Assembly: GCF_038561935.1 (NCBI RefSeq)
Contig: NZ_CP102770.1
Span: 3,038,001-3,102,000, forward strand
DNA from: Myxococcus stipitatus
Lineage (GTDB): Bacteria > Myxococcota > Myxococcia > Myxococcales > Myxococcaceae
DNA: 64,000 bases
Direction: 5' to 3'
Part shown: positions 25,609 through 32,567 of the stretch, piece after piece
Position numbering within the stretch: position 1 is the stretch's first letter
How the letters are laid out: each line of letters opens with the position of its first letter
Translations under genes and position numbers: made by a program
Notes under the pieces: model-generated
What the model saw: the letters and a program-made list of their open reading frames with translations, nothing else
Told to the model about the DNA's origin: nothing
The model's database searches: none

Positions 25609-26949
25609 TCAGGGCTGGGCCGAGAGGACCAGGGAGAAGGGGTATCGGTCGTTGTCCCGGAGGTCCGGGTCATAGGGCCCCGTGGGCATGACAGTGACGA
25701 TGAGCGTCCGGGTCGCATCGTCGGCGAAGCGCAGGAGCTTGGGGCCGGATGCGAGGTCCAGCGTCTCTCCATCCGAGTCCGGTGTCAGCCCTGGTACGGC
25801 CTGGACCACGAAGCGGCGCCCCGCGTTGGCCGGTGCCTCCAGCGACACGTAGAGGGTGTCTGGAGTCCCCGTGCCCTTGCGCAGCGAGAGGTAGCTGCTG
25901 CCCAGCATCATCGGCGCGTTCCGCGTGACGGCCAGCGTGCCAGGCCGCGCCTCCGCGTCCACGGCCAGCGCGAGCTTCGCGGCCCGGAGGTTCTCCAGTC
26001 CGTCCCGGAAGTGGCGGAAGTGCCGGTCGTCGACGTGGTCCCCCGTGTACCAGCGCCAGCGCGAGAACTCCGGAACGGTGTCGACATAGCTGGAGCCCCG
26101 GCTCGCCAGCAGGTCATCGAGTGCGTCCGCGAAGTCCGGCTCGTTCAGCGACGGGTCGTTCTCCGCGCTGGGGGGATTCCGGGAGCCCAGCCACATCCGT
26201 GACAGGAATTGCGGCTGCCCGTCGAAGAAGCGGTCCTTCAGGTAGAGCAGATAGAGGGATGAGCCATACATGTACCAGGTCTCGTAGTCGTCGTAGTAGT
26301 CGAGCGCCCAGTCGGGATGCGCCTGGAAGTCGTCGAGATAGGTCTTGATGTAGCGATTCGCATACACCTGGTCGGTGAAGACGGCGGACATCTCGAAGGT
26401 GATGGACGTCTCGAACCAGTCGTCCGCTGCTTGCGAGGCATGCGCCATCTCGTGGACCACGGTCTCCTCGAGCTCCGGCCCGCCATAGGGACCCCAGGCG
26501 TCCACGACCATGAAGCCGCGCCTGTCATCCCACGCCGTGCTGGGGTCTCCCGACAGGACGTTCACCAGACAACTGCGGTGCCCCTTCCAGACGAAGACGT
26601 CGAAGGCCTCGTCGGGGCCGCACTCGCCCTGGTCCAGCAGTGCGGGCCGCATCCCGAGCTGGTGGACGTGGTAGTCCCAGCCTTTCTCGACGGCGGCCAG
26701 CACCTGCAGCGCCGTCTCTCGTTCGACCTCCTTGTAGTAGTGGACCAGGACGGGGAGCCGCTCGGAGCGCACGGCGTAGGGGAACATCGTGTCGAAGTCC
26801 GCCCGTCCGCAGATTTGCGTGCCCTCGGCCAGCGGGTGTGTGTAGTCCGTGGGCTCCGGCTCGTCGGAGGAGGCGCAGCCCGCCAGGACCCAGCCCAAGG
26901 CCGCGAGGAGGACTCCGCGGACCACGTCACGCTGAATGGCAACCACCAT
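25609..26949 (-). CDS. Lipoprotein with zinc-metalloprotease-like HExxH domain
   Basis: This 446-residue protein has a lipoprotein signal (LAGC, lipid Cys at residue 25) and a gluzincin-like catalytic site. HEMAH is at residues 166-170, and the downstream Glu in TFEMSAVF (about 186) is a candidate third ligand. The N-terminal part includes paired cysteines (ICGR, GECG, SCLV). After a Tyr/Trp-rich helical region, the last 120 residues form a beta-sandwich-like domain (DTLYVSLEAPANAG, RTLIVTVMPTG). ATG 26949 has GAGGT seven bases upstream; the frame is open to 27114. Likely surface or periplasmic. Confidence 0.75.
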   Translation of the reverse strand: MVVAIQRDVVRGVLLAALGWVLAGCASSDEPEPTDYTHPLAEGTQICGRADFDTMFPYAVRSERLPVLVHYYKEVERETALQVLAAVEKGWDYHVHQLGMRPALLDQGECGPDEAFDVFVWKGHRSCLVNVLSGDPSTAWDDRRGFMVVDAWGPYGGPELEETVVHEMAHASQAADDWFETSITFEMSAVFTDQVYANRYIKTYLDDFQAHPDWALDYYDDYETWYMYGSSLYLLYLKDRFFDGQPQFLSRMWLGSRNPPSAENDPSLNEPDFADALDDLLASRGSSYVDTVPEFSRWRWYTGDHVDDRHFRHFRDGLENLRAAKLALAVDAEARPGTLAVTRNAPMMLGSSYLSLRKGTGTPDTLYVSLEAPANAGRRFVVQAVPGLTPDSDGETLDLASGPKLLRFADDATRTLIVTVMPTGPYDPDLRDNDRYPFSLVLSAQP

Positions 26950-27249
26950 GGTGGGACCTCGAGGGGAAGAGGAGCGGCTCATCCTGACATACCCAGACGG
27001 AGGAGGAGGGGCTCCCAGCTGAGTGTCCGAAAGGCGAATCGCTCCTGCCGCGAAGGGCGGGAGGTCGTTCCCGCCCCCGTGCGGCAAGTCGCAGCGTGCT
27101 GGGGATTTTTGCATGAAGCGTGTCTGCTCTGTTGTTTTTGAGAGGCATTGCTAGGGCTTTGCTGGAAATCCCGGCTTCGGATGGCGAATCTGGCCCTGGA
27201 GGCGGAGGGCTTGCCGCCTCCTTGTCTGATGCAAGCCCAAGAGGTCCCC
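26950..27249. other. Divergent intergenic region
   Basis: About 300 bases between the metalloprotease-like gene and the small lipoprotein genes. A T-rich patch near 27120-27145 is the best candidate for promoter DNA. No gene is supported here. Confidence 0.35.
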
Positions 27250-27573
27250 ATGAAGAACCGCTCTGCATGTCTCTGTGTGTGGGTGATGAGTCTGGTGCTG
27301 GTCGCGGGATGTGGCCCGGAGGGAGGGGAGGCTCCTCCTCTCGTGGATGAAGTCGCTCCCCAGGCCATTCCGTCCGAGTATCTCGAGCCGGACGACAGCT
27401 CCGAGCAGGGGGGCGCGGTCGAAGGCCTCGCCATCTGCTGTTATGTCAAATGCAGCGGCAACCGGTACGGCCCCTTCCCGAAGGTCCAGTTCGACCTGTG
27501 TGCGCAGTACGGCCGCTACTACTGCCCGCAGCGACGGCTCGTCTATCAAGGGTCGTTCTGGAAGAACTGCTAG
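27250..27573 (+). CDS. Small Cys-rich lipoprotein, tandem copy 1
   Basis: A 107-residue lipoprotein (LVAGC, lipid Cys at residue 21). It carries an acidic linker (SEYLEPDDSSEQGG), then a compact cysteine-rich end with CCYVKC, YGPFPKV, C and YYC. The neighbouring gene has the same layout with about half the residues alike, so the two arose by duplication. The motif CCY-[VI]-[KQ]-C, G-P-[FY], C, C suggests a small disulfide-bonded exported domain. No named family recognised. GAGGT precedes the ATG. Confidence 0.75.
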   Translation: MKNRSACLCVWVMSLVLVAGCGPEGGEAPPLVDEVAPQAIPSEYLEPDDSSEQGGAVEGLAICCYVKCSGNRYGPFPKVQFDLCAQYGRYYCPQRRLVYQGSFWKNC

Positions 27574-27611
27574 GCATTGGTGAACCCCAAGAGTTCAAGG
27601 AGTCCAAGGCA

Positions 27612-27923
27612 ATGAAGATGCTCGTCCATGGCAGGTTGTCGCTCATCCTGGGTGCGATGGTGTTTGCTGGCTGCGGCGGTCCGCCCGTCGAGGATTCGCC
27701 GGAGGTCGCGCCCATCCCGGAGCAGTATCTCGACTCCGATGACTCCAACCCGGAGGAGGGGGACGTCTCCGCCTTCAAGGCGTGTTGCTACATCCAATGC
27801 ACGGATAACTACTGGAGAGGCCCCTACCGCAACGTCAAGTATGGAAACTGCCGGAACGCCGGGAACTATGTGTGCGCCACCATCGGGCGGTCGCTCCTGG
27901 CCGCCAAGTGGGATGACTGCTGA
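27612..27923 (+). CDS. Small Cys-rich lipoprotein, tandem copy 2
   Basis: A 103-residue paralogue of the preceding gene, 38 bases after it and probably co-transcribed. The lipoprotein signal ends FAGC (Cys21). The linker EQYLDSDDSNPEEG aligns with SEYLEPDDSSEQGG of copy 1, and the tail has CCYIQC, RGPYRNV, NC and YVC at the same spacings. AAGG is just upstream of the ATG. Function unknown; divergence of loops between copies suggests different partners or neutral drift. Confidence 0.75.
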   Translation: MKMLVHGRLSLILGAMVFAGCGGPPVEDSPEVAPIPEQYLDSDDSNPEEGDVSAFKACCYIQCTDNYWRGPYRNVKYGNCRNAGNYVCATIGRSLLAAKWDDC

Positions 27924-28133
27924 GCCGAGTCTCGCACGACTCGTGTGAACGCAGGCCGCGGAGGCGGCGCTCCGCGGAAACCATTTGTAATCAATTCGGG
28001 CAACCGCCCCGCCGTCTGGACGAGTCTGACTCCACGCGGCATTCTGTTTCAGAAGCAGTTCAGTGAGCTCAAGCGGTCTACTGTGCTATCCTTGAAAGGT
28101 CGCACAACTCGTAGGCTGTCTTGGGAGGCACGA

Positions 28134-28409
28134 ATGCAGGCTGGAAGGTTCATCAGCGGTGCGTTGCTCGCGGCGGGGTTGGTGATGGTGGGCTGTGGGG
28201 GCCCCGTGGAAGAGGGTATCGAGGGACAGGAGCTCACCTCTCAGGAGGAAGCCCTCCCCAACTGCAATGGGCTGAATTACGAGTACACGTATTACAGCGA
28301 TGCGACGTACACCACGGTCGTGGGTGTGCGCGGCTGTGACTGCTCCTACTGGGCGGCCTGGGGCAAGATCACATCGTTCCGCGAGTACGTCAGCGGGACC
28401 TGTTGGTAG
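28134..28409 (+). CDS. Small lipoprotein, DUF6289-like
   Basis: A 91-residue lipoprotein (VMVGC, Cys21) with a C-terminal segment EYTYYSDATYTTVVGVRGCDC. That matches the DUF6289 pattern (YYSDA, then T-x-x-VG and a Cys pair). A second copy of the type occurs at 57728 with NYYSDATLKTLVGIRTCSC. These small exported proteins are common in myxobacteria and their role is unknown. GGGAGG lies upstream of the ATG. The 210-base leader before it is A/T-rich for this genome. Confidence 0.72.
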   Translation: MQAGRFISGALLAAGLVMVGCGGPVEEGIEGQELTSQEEALPNCNGLNYEYTYYSDATYTTVVGVRGCDCSYWAAWGKITSFREYVSGTCW

Positions 28410-28434
28410 CTCAGCGGCGAAGCGTGATAGGTCG

Positions 28435-28935
28435 ATGCCCATGCACTTCTCTCGATGGTTGTTCGTGGGCATGGCACTCCTCGGTCCAGGCTGCGGTGGC
28501 CGTCAGGGGAGCTCCAGGGTGGACCTGTCCAAGATGGGGCCATCCCTGAATGACAAGCGCTACGCGAACCTGGAGAAGCTGGCCGCGCAGGACCTCCAGT
28601 GCGCGGAGGAGCTGAAGCCCACCTATCTGGGGGAGAACCAGTACCAGATGAGCGGCTGCGGAGCCGAGGGCGTGTATGAGCTCCGCTGCCGGATGGGCCA
28701 GTGCGGCTGGGTCCCCGACGTCCGGGCCCGTGCCGAGTTCGACCTGGGGTGCCCGAGAGCGCAGCTCTCCACGTCGACCATCGACAAGTTCACGGTGGGC
28801 GTCGCGGGCTGTGCGAAGCGCGCGACCTACCGGAAGGTGGGGACGACGTATGACATCACGTGGGTCCTGAACTCAGAGGTCAGCCAGGACTCGGCCCCAG
28901 CCGCCGCACCCACGAGCGACTCGACGCAGCTGTAG
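28435..28935 (+). CDS. Lipoprotein of unknown function
   Basis: A 166-residue lipoprotein (GPGC, lipid Cys at residue 20). The mature part has six further cysteines, in LQCAEEL, SGCG, LRCRMGQCGW, LGCP and AGCAK, suggesting three disulfides. The last residues are an Ala/Ser/Thr-rich tail. No family recognised. It follows the DUF6289-like gene closely (25 bases) and may share its transcript. ATG 28441 is an alternative start two codons later. Confidence 0.68.
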   Translation: MPMHFSRWLFVGMALLGPGCGGRQGSSRVDLSKMGPSLNDKRYANLEKLAAQDLQCAEELKPTYLGENQYQMSGCGAEGVYELRCRMGQCGWVPDVRARAEFDLGCPRAQLSTSTIDKFTVGVAGCAKRATYRKVGTTYDITWVLNSEVSQDSAPAAAPTSDSTQL

Positions 28936-28945
28936 GGCCCGCGCG

Positions 28946-29701
28946 TCAGGGGCACGGGATGAGGACCATGTCCTCATCCTGTTCCAGGCGATAGACGCCG
29001 TCGGGGCAGAGGCACCGCTCGGCATGCAGGCGCAGCTTCCGGTCGAGCTCGCGCGCGGCATCCGCATCCATGGCGGCGAGCTGCTCCGCGGTGAAGCAGC
29101 CCTCGAGCACGAAGAAGCGGCAGAGCGTGTACATCTCCTCGAAGGTCCGAGCCGCGAAGCCACTCATCGTCGGGAGGACCTCGTGCGGCACCTGCTTGCC
29201 TCGCACGATGTCCAGCATCATCTCGCCGAAGTTGAGGGTGTCCGCGAAGTCGCGGCACAGCTCGAACGTGGGGCCGCGCCCGGCGGCCATGATGAGCAGG
29301 CAATATCCTCCGGGGCGAACGAACGAGAGCAGCCTGTCGATGAACGCACCCCAGTCGGCGAGGGGCACGTGGTACAGGACGTGTGAGCACAGGACGAGCT
29401 CGTGCTTCTCCGGGGCGTCGTAGCGCTCGAAGGGCTCGACGAGGACCTGGGCCTTGTCGAGCTTCAAGCGGGAGATCTGCTCGCGATTGGGCTCGAGCAG
29501 CGTGAGGGAGCCGAAGTGGGGTGCCAGTCGCTCGGCGACCTTGCCGGAGCCCGCGCCCACGTCCAGCAGGGAAGGGCGGGGCGCGAGTCCCGGAAGCATG
29601 CGCTCCTCGAAGACTCGCGCGATGTTCTCGGGATGGCGAGCGGTGGCCGCCAGCAGGCGAAAGGCCGTGGCGTACTCCTGCGGCGACATCGTGATTCCCA
29701 T
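28946..29701 (-). CDS. Class I SAM-dependent methyltransferase
   Basis: A 251-residue methyltransferase with Rossmann motif I LLDVGAGSGKVAERL (about 44-58), an acidic residue ending strand 2 (LLEPN), and the motif IV region LVLCSHVLYHVPLADW. The lid region and C-terminal helices are generic, so the substrate cannot be named. ATG 29701 is preferred because the codons upstream (open to 29803) show no ribosome site. It ends convergent with the 28435 lipoprotein, 10 bases away. Confidence 0.88.
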   Translation of the reverse strand: MGITMSPQEYATAFRLLAATARHPENIARVFEERMLPGLAPRPSLLDVGAGSGKVAERLAPHFGSLTLLEPNREQISRLKLDKAQVLVEPFERYDAPEKHELVLCSHVLYHVPLADWGAFIDRLLSFVRPGGYCLLIMAAGRGPTFELCRDFADTLNFGEMMLDIVRGKQVPHEVLPTMSGFAARTFEEMYTLCRFFVLEGCFTAEQLAAMDADAARELDRKLRLHAERCLCPDGVYRLEQDEDMVLIPCP

Positions 29702-29778
29702 ATCTGCCCCCTGCTCCTGTCGAGATGTCGCTCCCAGCGTACCGCGACTCCTCGTCCAGGACACCCCGCGCGCATGGG

Positions 29779-30528
29779 CTACGTCGCGGAGCGGCGGAGC
29801 CACTCGTCGAACCGCGTCGGTCCGATGCGCGCCTTGTCGCCTGGTGTCAGGGATTGGTCGTTCAGCTCCACGCCGAAGTAGAGCGCGTGGGCATCGGCGA
29901 TGACCTTGCGTCCGTCCTGCTTCGCGTTCATGTACCGCTGGACGACGTCGGAGACGCGCATCCGCTCCGGCCCGGCCACTTCGACGATGCCCTGGACCGG
30001 CGCGCCCAGCGCCGCTTCCGCCACCGCGTCCGCCACGTCATCCGACGAGATGGGCTGCATGAGCGCCGTGGAGACGCGCACCGTGTCGCCTTCCGTCCCC
30101 GCCTTCGCGATGCCGCCCATGAACTCGAAGAACTGCGTCGCTCGCACCAGGGTGTACGGAATCCTTCCGGCCGTGATGCGCTTCTCCTGCGCCATCTTGC
30201 CCCGGAAGTAGCCGCTCCCCAGGAGCCGCTCGGTGCCGACCACCGACAGCGCGACATGGTGCTTCACGCCCGCCTTCTCCTCCGCCGCGAGGAGGTTGCG
30301 CCCCGAGGTCTCGAAGAACTCCAGCACGGCCTGGTCCTCGAACGACGGCGAGTTCGCCACGTCGACGACCACCTGCGCTCCCGCGAGCGCCTCGTCCAGC
30401 CCCTCGCCCGTGAGGGCGTTCACACCCGAGCTCGGCGCCGCGGCAATCACCTCGTGCCCCTGTCCACGCAGCCTCGCCACGACCTTCGTTCCAATGAGTC
30501 CGGTACCACCGATGACGACCATCTTCAT
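29779..30528 (-). CDS. NAD(P)-binding SDR/NmrA-like protein
   Basis: A 249-residue atypical short-chain dehydrogenase. The nucleotide-binding loop is VVIGGTGLIGTKV (residues 3-15). The canonical Tyr-x3-Lys is not clear, as in NmrA-like and ycf39-like members, some of which sense redox state. ALSVVGTERL and YFRGKMAQEKRI match this subgroup. GGAGGGG lies before the ATG. It is divergent, by 52 bases, from a GlxA-type AraC regulator that probably controls it. Confidence 0.85.
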   Translation of the reverse strand: MKMVVIGGTGLIGTKVVARLRGQGHEVIAAAPSSGVNALTGEGLDEALAGAQVVVDVANSPSFEDQAVLEFFETSGRNLLAAEEKAGVKHHVALSVVGTERLLGSGYFRGKMAQEKRITAGRIPYTLVRATQFFEFMGGIAKAGTEGDTVRVSTALMQPISSDDVADAVAEAALGAPVQGIVEVAGPERMRVSDVVQRYMNAKQDGRKVIADAHALYFGVELNDQSLTPGDKARIGPTRFDEWLRRSAT

Positions 30529-30562
30529 GCGTGCCCCTCCGTTGACGCGTGAAAGGTACGCA

Positions 30563-30577
30563 TGCCAGGGTCTGGCA
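30563..30577. promoter_or_regulatory. Palindrome at the start of the GlxA-type regulator gene
   Basis: TGCCAG-GGT-CTGGCA (30563-30577) is a perfect inverted repeat ending three bases before the ATG at 30581. TGCCAGGGTC recurs 40 bases later inside the gene (30603-30612). A site here could act as an operator or block ribosome access. The role is inferred. Confidence 0.45.
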
Positions 30578-30580
30578 GCC

Positions 30581-31597
30581 ATGACAGATACCCCGGGATT
30601 CCTGCCAGGGTCGGGTGGGGCGCGCACGGTGCTCTTCATCGCCTTTCCCGACATGGGGTTGTTGGACCTGACCGGCCCGCAGACCGTGTTCTGGGCCGCG
30701 TCCAAGGCCCTGGAGGAGCGCGGTTCGCCGGGGTACCTCCGCCACACGGTGAGCCAGGAGGGCGGGCTGGTGCGGACGGCGGAGGGCGTCTCGCTCCAGA
30801 CGGAGCCCCTCGCCGCGTTCGCGCGCCTCCGCGTCGACACCCTCATCGTTCCTGGCGCTCCGAGCATCGTCGATGTGCTCGGCCGCTCCAGGCCCCTGAC
30901 GGATTGGCTGCGGCGGAAGGCCGCGAAGGTCCGACGCACCGCCTCGGTCTGTAGCGGCACCTTCCTCCTGGCCCAGGCCGGCCTGCTTCACGACAAGCGC
31001 GCGGCGACACACTGGGCCATGTGCGACCTGCTGCGCGAGCGCTTCCCCTCCATCCAGGTCGACCGCGATGCGCTCTTCGTCCGGGATGGCTCCGTGTGGA
31101 CCTCGGCGGGCGTCAGCGCGGGCATCGACCTCGCGCTCGCGCTGGTGGAGGCGGACCATGGGCATGACCTGGCGATGAGCGTGGCTCGGGAGCTGGTCGT
31201 CTTCCTGAAGCGGCCCGGTGGGCAGTCGCAGTTCAGCGAGCTGCTGAAGTCGCAGACGAAGAACGGCGCCCCCTTCGATGCGCTGCACCTGTGGATTGCG
31301 GACAACCTGGCCCGCGAAGACCTCACCGTCGAGTCGCTGGCCGAGCACGCCCGCATGAGTCCGCGCAACTTCGCGCGCGTCTACAAGCAGAAGACCGGCC
31401 GCACTCCCGCAAAGGCCGTCGAGGTGCTCCGGCTGGAAGCCGCCCGGCGGATGCTGGAGGACTCGAAGCGCAACGTGGACCAGATTGCCCGCATGTGTGG
31501 CTTCGGGAACGAGGAGCGGATGCGGGTGACCTTCCAGCGCAACCTGGCTGTCTCGCCGAGGGACTACCGGAAGCGCTTCGCGACGTGCGGAGGCTGA
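30581..31597 (+). CDS. GlxA family (DJ-1/PfpI plus AraC) transcriptional regulator
   Basis: A 338-residue regulator. The N-terminal DJ-1/PfpI domain (about 15-190) has the nucleophile-elbow Cys in SVCSGTFLLAQAG. The C-terminal AraC DNA-binding domain (about 228-335) has LAEHARMSPRNFARVYKQ and IARMCGFGNEERMRVTFQR. In this family the DJ-1 domain senses a small ligand rather than acting as a protease. It is divergent from the SDR gene with 52 bases between starts, so mutual regulation is likely. Confidence 0.92.
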   Translation: MTDTPGFLPGSGGARTVLFIAFPDMGLLDLTGPQTVFWAASKALEERGSPGYLRHTVSQEGGLVRTAEGVSLQTEPLAAFARLRVDTLIVPGAPSIVDVLGRSRPLTDWLRRKAAKVRRTASVCSGTFLLAQAGLLHDKRAATHWAMCDLLRERFPSIQVDRDALFVRDGSVWTSAGVSAGIDLALALVEADHGHDLAMSVARELVVFLKRPGGQSQFSELLKSQTKNGAPFDALHLWIADNLAREDLTVESLAEHARMSPRNFARVYKQKTGRTPAKAVEVLRLEAARRMLEDSKRNVDQIARMCGFGNEERMRVTFQRNLAVSPRDYRKRFATCGG

Positions 31598-31697
31598 GCC
31601 GACGCCTCCCTTCTCCGAAGCAGGCAGCCAGCCGGGCAGCCTTCCTGACAATCCATGACAAGCCGGAGTCGAGCCGTGGGCCGCGAGTCCATCTGGC

Positions 31698-31726
31698 TTG
31701 ACTGTTATTATCCTTGGGTAATAACA
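31698..31726 (+). promoter_or_regulatory. Promoter overlapped by a TrmB-type operator palindrome
   Basis: TGTTATTA (31703-31710) and TAATAACA (31719-31726) are perfect 8-base arms around an 8-base spacer. TTGACT (31698-31703) fits a -35 box, and the right arm (TAATAA/ATAACA) a -10 box. The ATG at 31734 follows seven bases after the palindrome, so the transcript would have a very short leader or none. This A/T-rich patch stands out from its surroundings. Autoregulation by the TrmB protein is inferred. Confidence 0.7.
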
Positions 31727-31733
31727 AGGCGCC

Positions 31734-32567
31734 ATGGACGCGGACGAAGGGCTTGTGGCCCTGGGATTCACCGAGGTCGAGGCGCGGGTGTACTGCGAGC
31801 TGCTGAAGGGCTCGCCCGCGACCGGGTATCGGCTGGCGCAGGCGCTGGGGAAGGCGCCTCCGAGCATCTACCAGGCGCTCGCCTCGCTCGAGCACAAGGG
31901 CGCGGTGCTCGTCGAGGAGGGGGAGCCGCGCTCCTTCCGACCTGTCCCTCCCGACGAGGTCCTCGCCGCGCTCCAGCGTGGCTTCGAGACGCGCAGCCGC
32001 GAGGCCGCGGACGCGCTGCGAAAGCTCCACGCCCCGGCGCAGGACGACCGCATCTATCACCTCAAGAGCACCGCGCAGGTGATGGAGCGCGCTCGAGCGA
32101 TGATTGCCGGCGCCACCGAGCAGCTGCTGTTCGACCTGTTCCCGCCCCCCTTCGACACCCTGGCACCCGCGCTCCGCGAGGCGAGTGCGCGAGGCATCTC
32201 CATCGCGGGGCTCGTCTACGACGAGACCCCCAAGATGCCCTTCGACTGCGTGCGCTCGTCCGACGCGGCGTTCGTTCGGGAGCGCTGGCCGGGCGCGCAG
32301 CTCACGCTCGTGGTCGATGCCCGCGAGTTCCTGGTGGCCCTGCTCACCCCCGATGGCACGGGCGTCAGGCAGGCCATCTGGAGCGACAGCGGCTATCTCG
32401 CCTGCTTGCAGCACAGCGGGCTGTCCGCGGAGGTCCGGCTGAGCGCGCCCCCCTCGGCGCGTGCGCGGCTGGCGCGGTCCACCTCCCTCATCGGCTCCAG
32501 CCCACCTGGCCTTCGCCTCCTCGTGGGAAAGCCTCCTTCTTCTTCGAAGCGTGGAGATACCCTTTGA
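31734..32567 (+). CDS. TrmB family transcriptional regulator
   Basis: A 277-residue regulator. The winged helix (about 8-75) contains GFTEVEARVYCELLKGSPATGYRLA and APPSIYQALASLEHKGAV, the standard TrmB/MarR-like recognition region. The middle part (MIAGATEQLLFDLFPPPFDTL, ARGISIAGLVYDE) is the PLD-like TrmB domain that often senses sugars. Its stop TGA overlaps the TTG start of the protease-like gene (TTGA), so the two are translationally coupled. An intact palindrome at its own promoter suggests autoregulation. Confidence 0.85.
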   Translation: MDADEGLVALGFTEVEARVYCELLKGSPATGYRLAQALGKAPPSIYQALASLEHKGAVLVEEGEPRSFRPVPPDEVLAALQRGFETRSREAADALRKLHAPAQDDRIYHLKSTAQVMERARAMIAGATEQLLFDLFPPPFDTLAPALREASARGISIAGLVYDETPKMPFDCVRSSDAAFVRERWPGAQLTLVVDAREFLVALLTPDGTGVRQAIWSDSGYLACLQHSGLSAEVRLSAPPSARARLARSTSLIGSSPPGLRLLVGKPPSSSKRGDTL

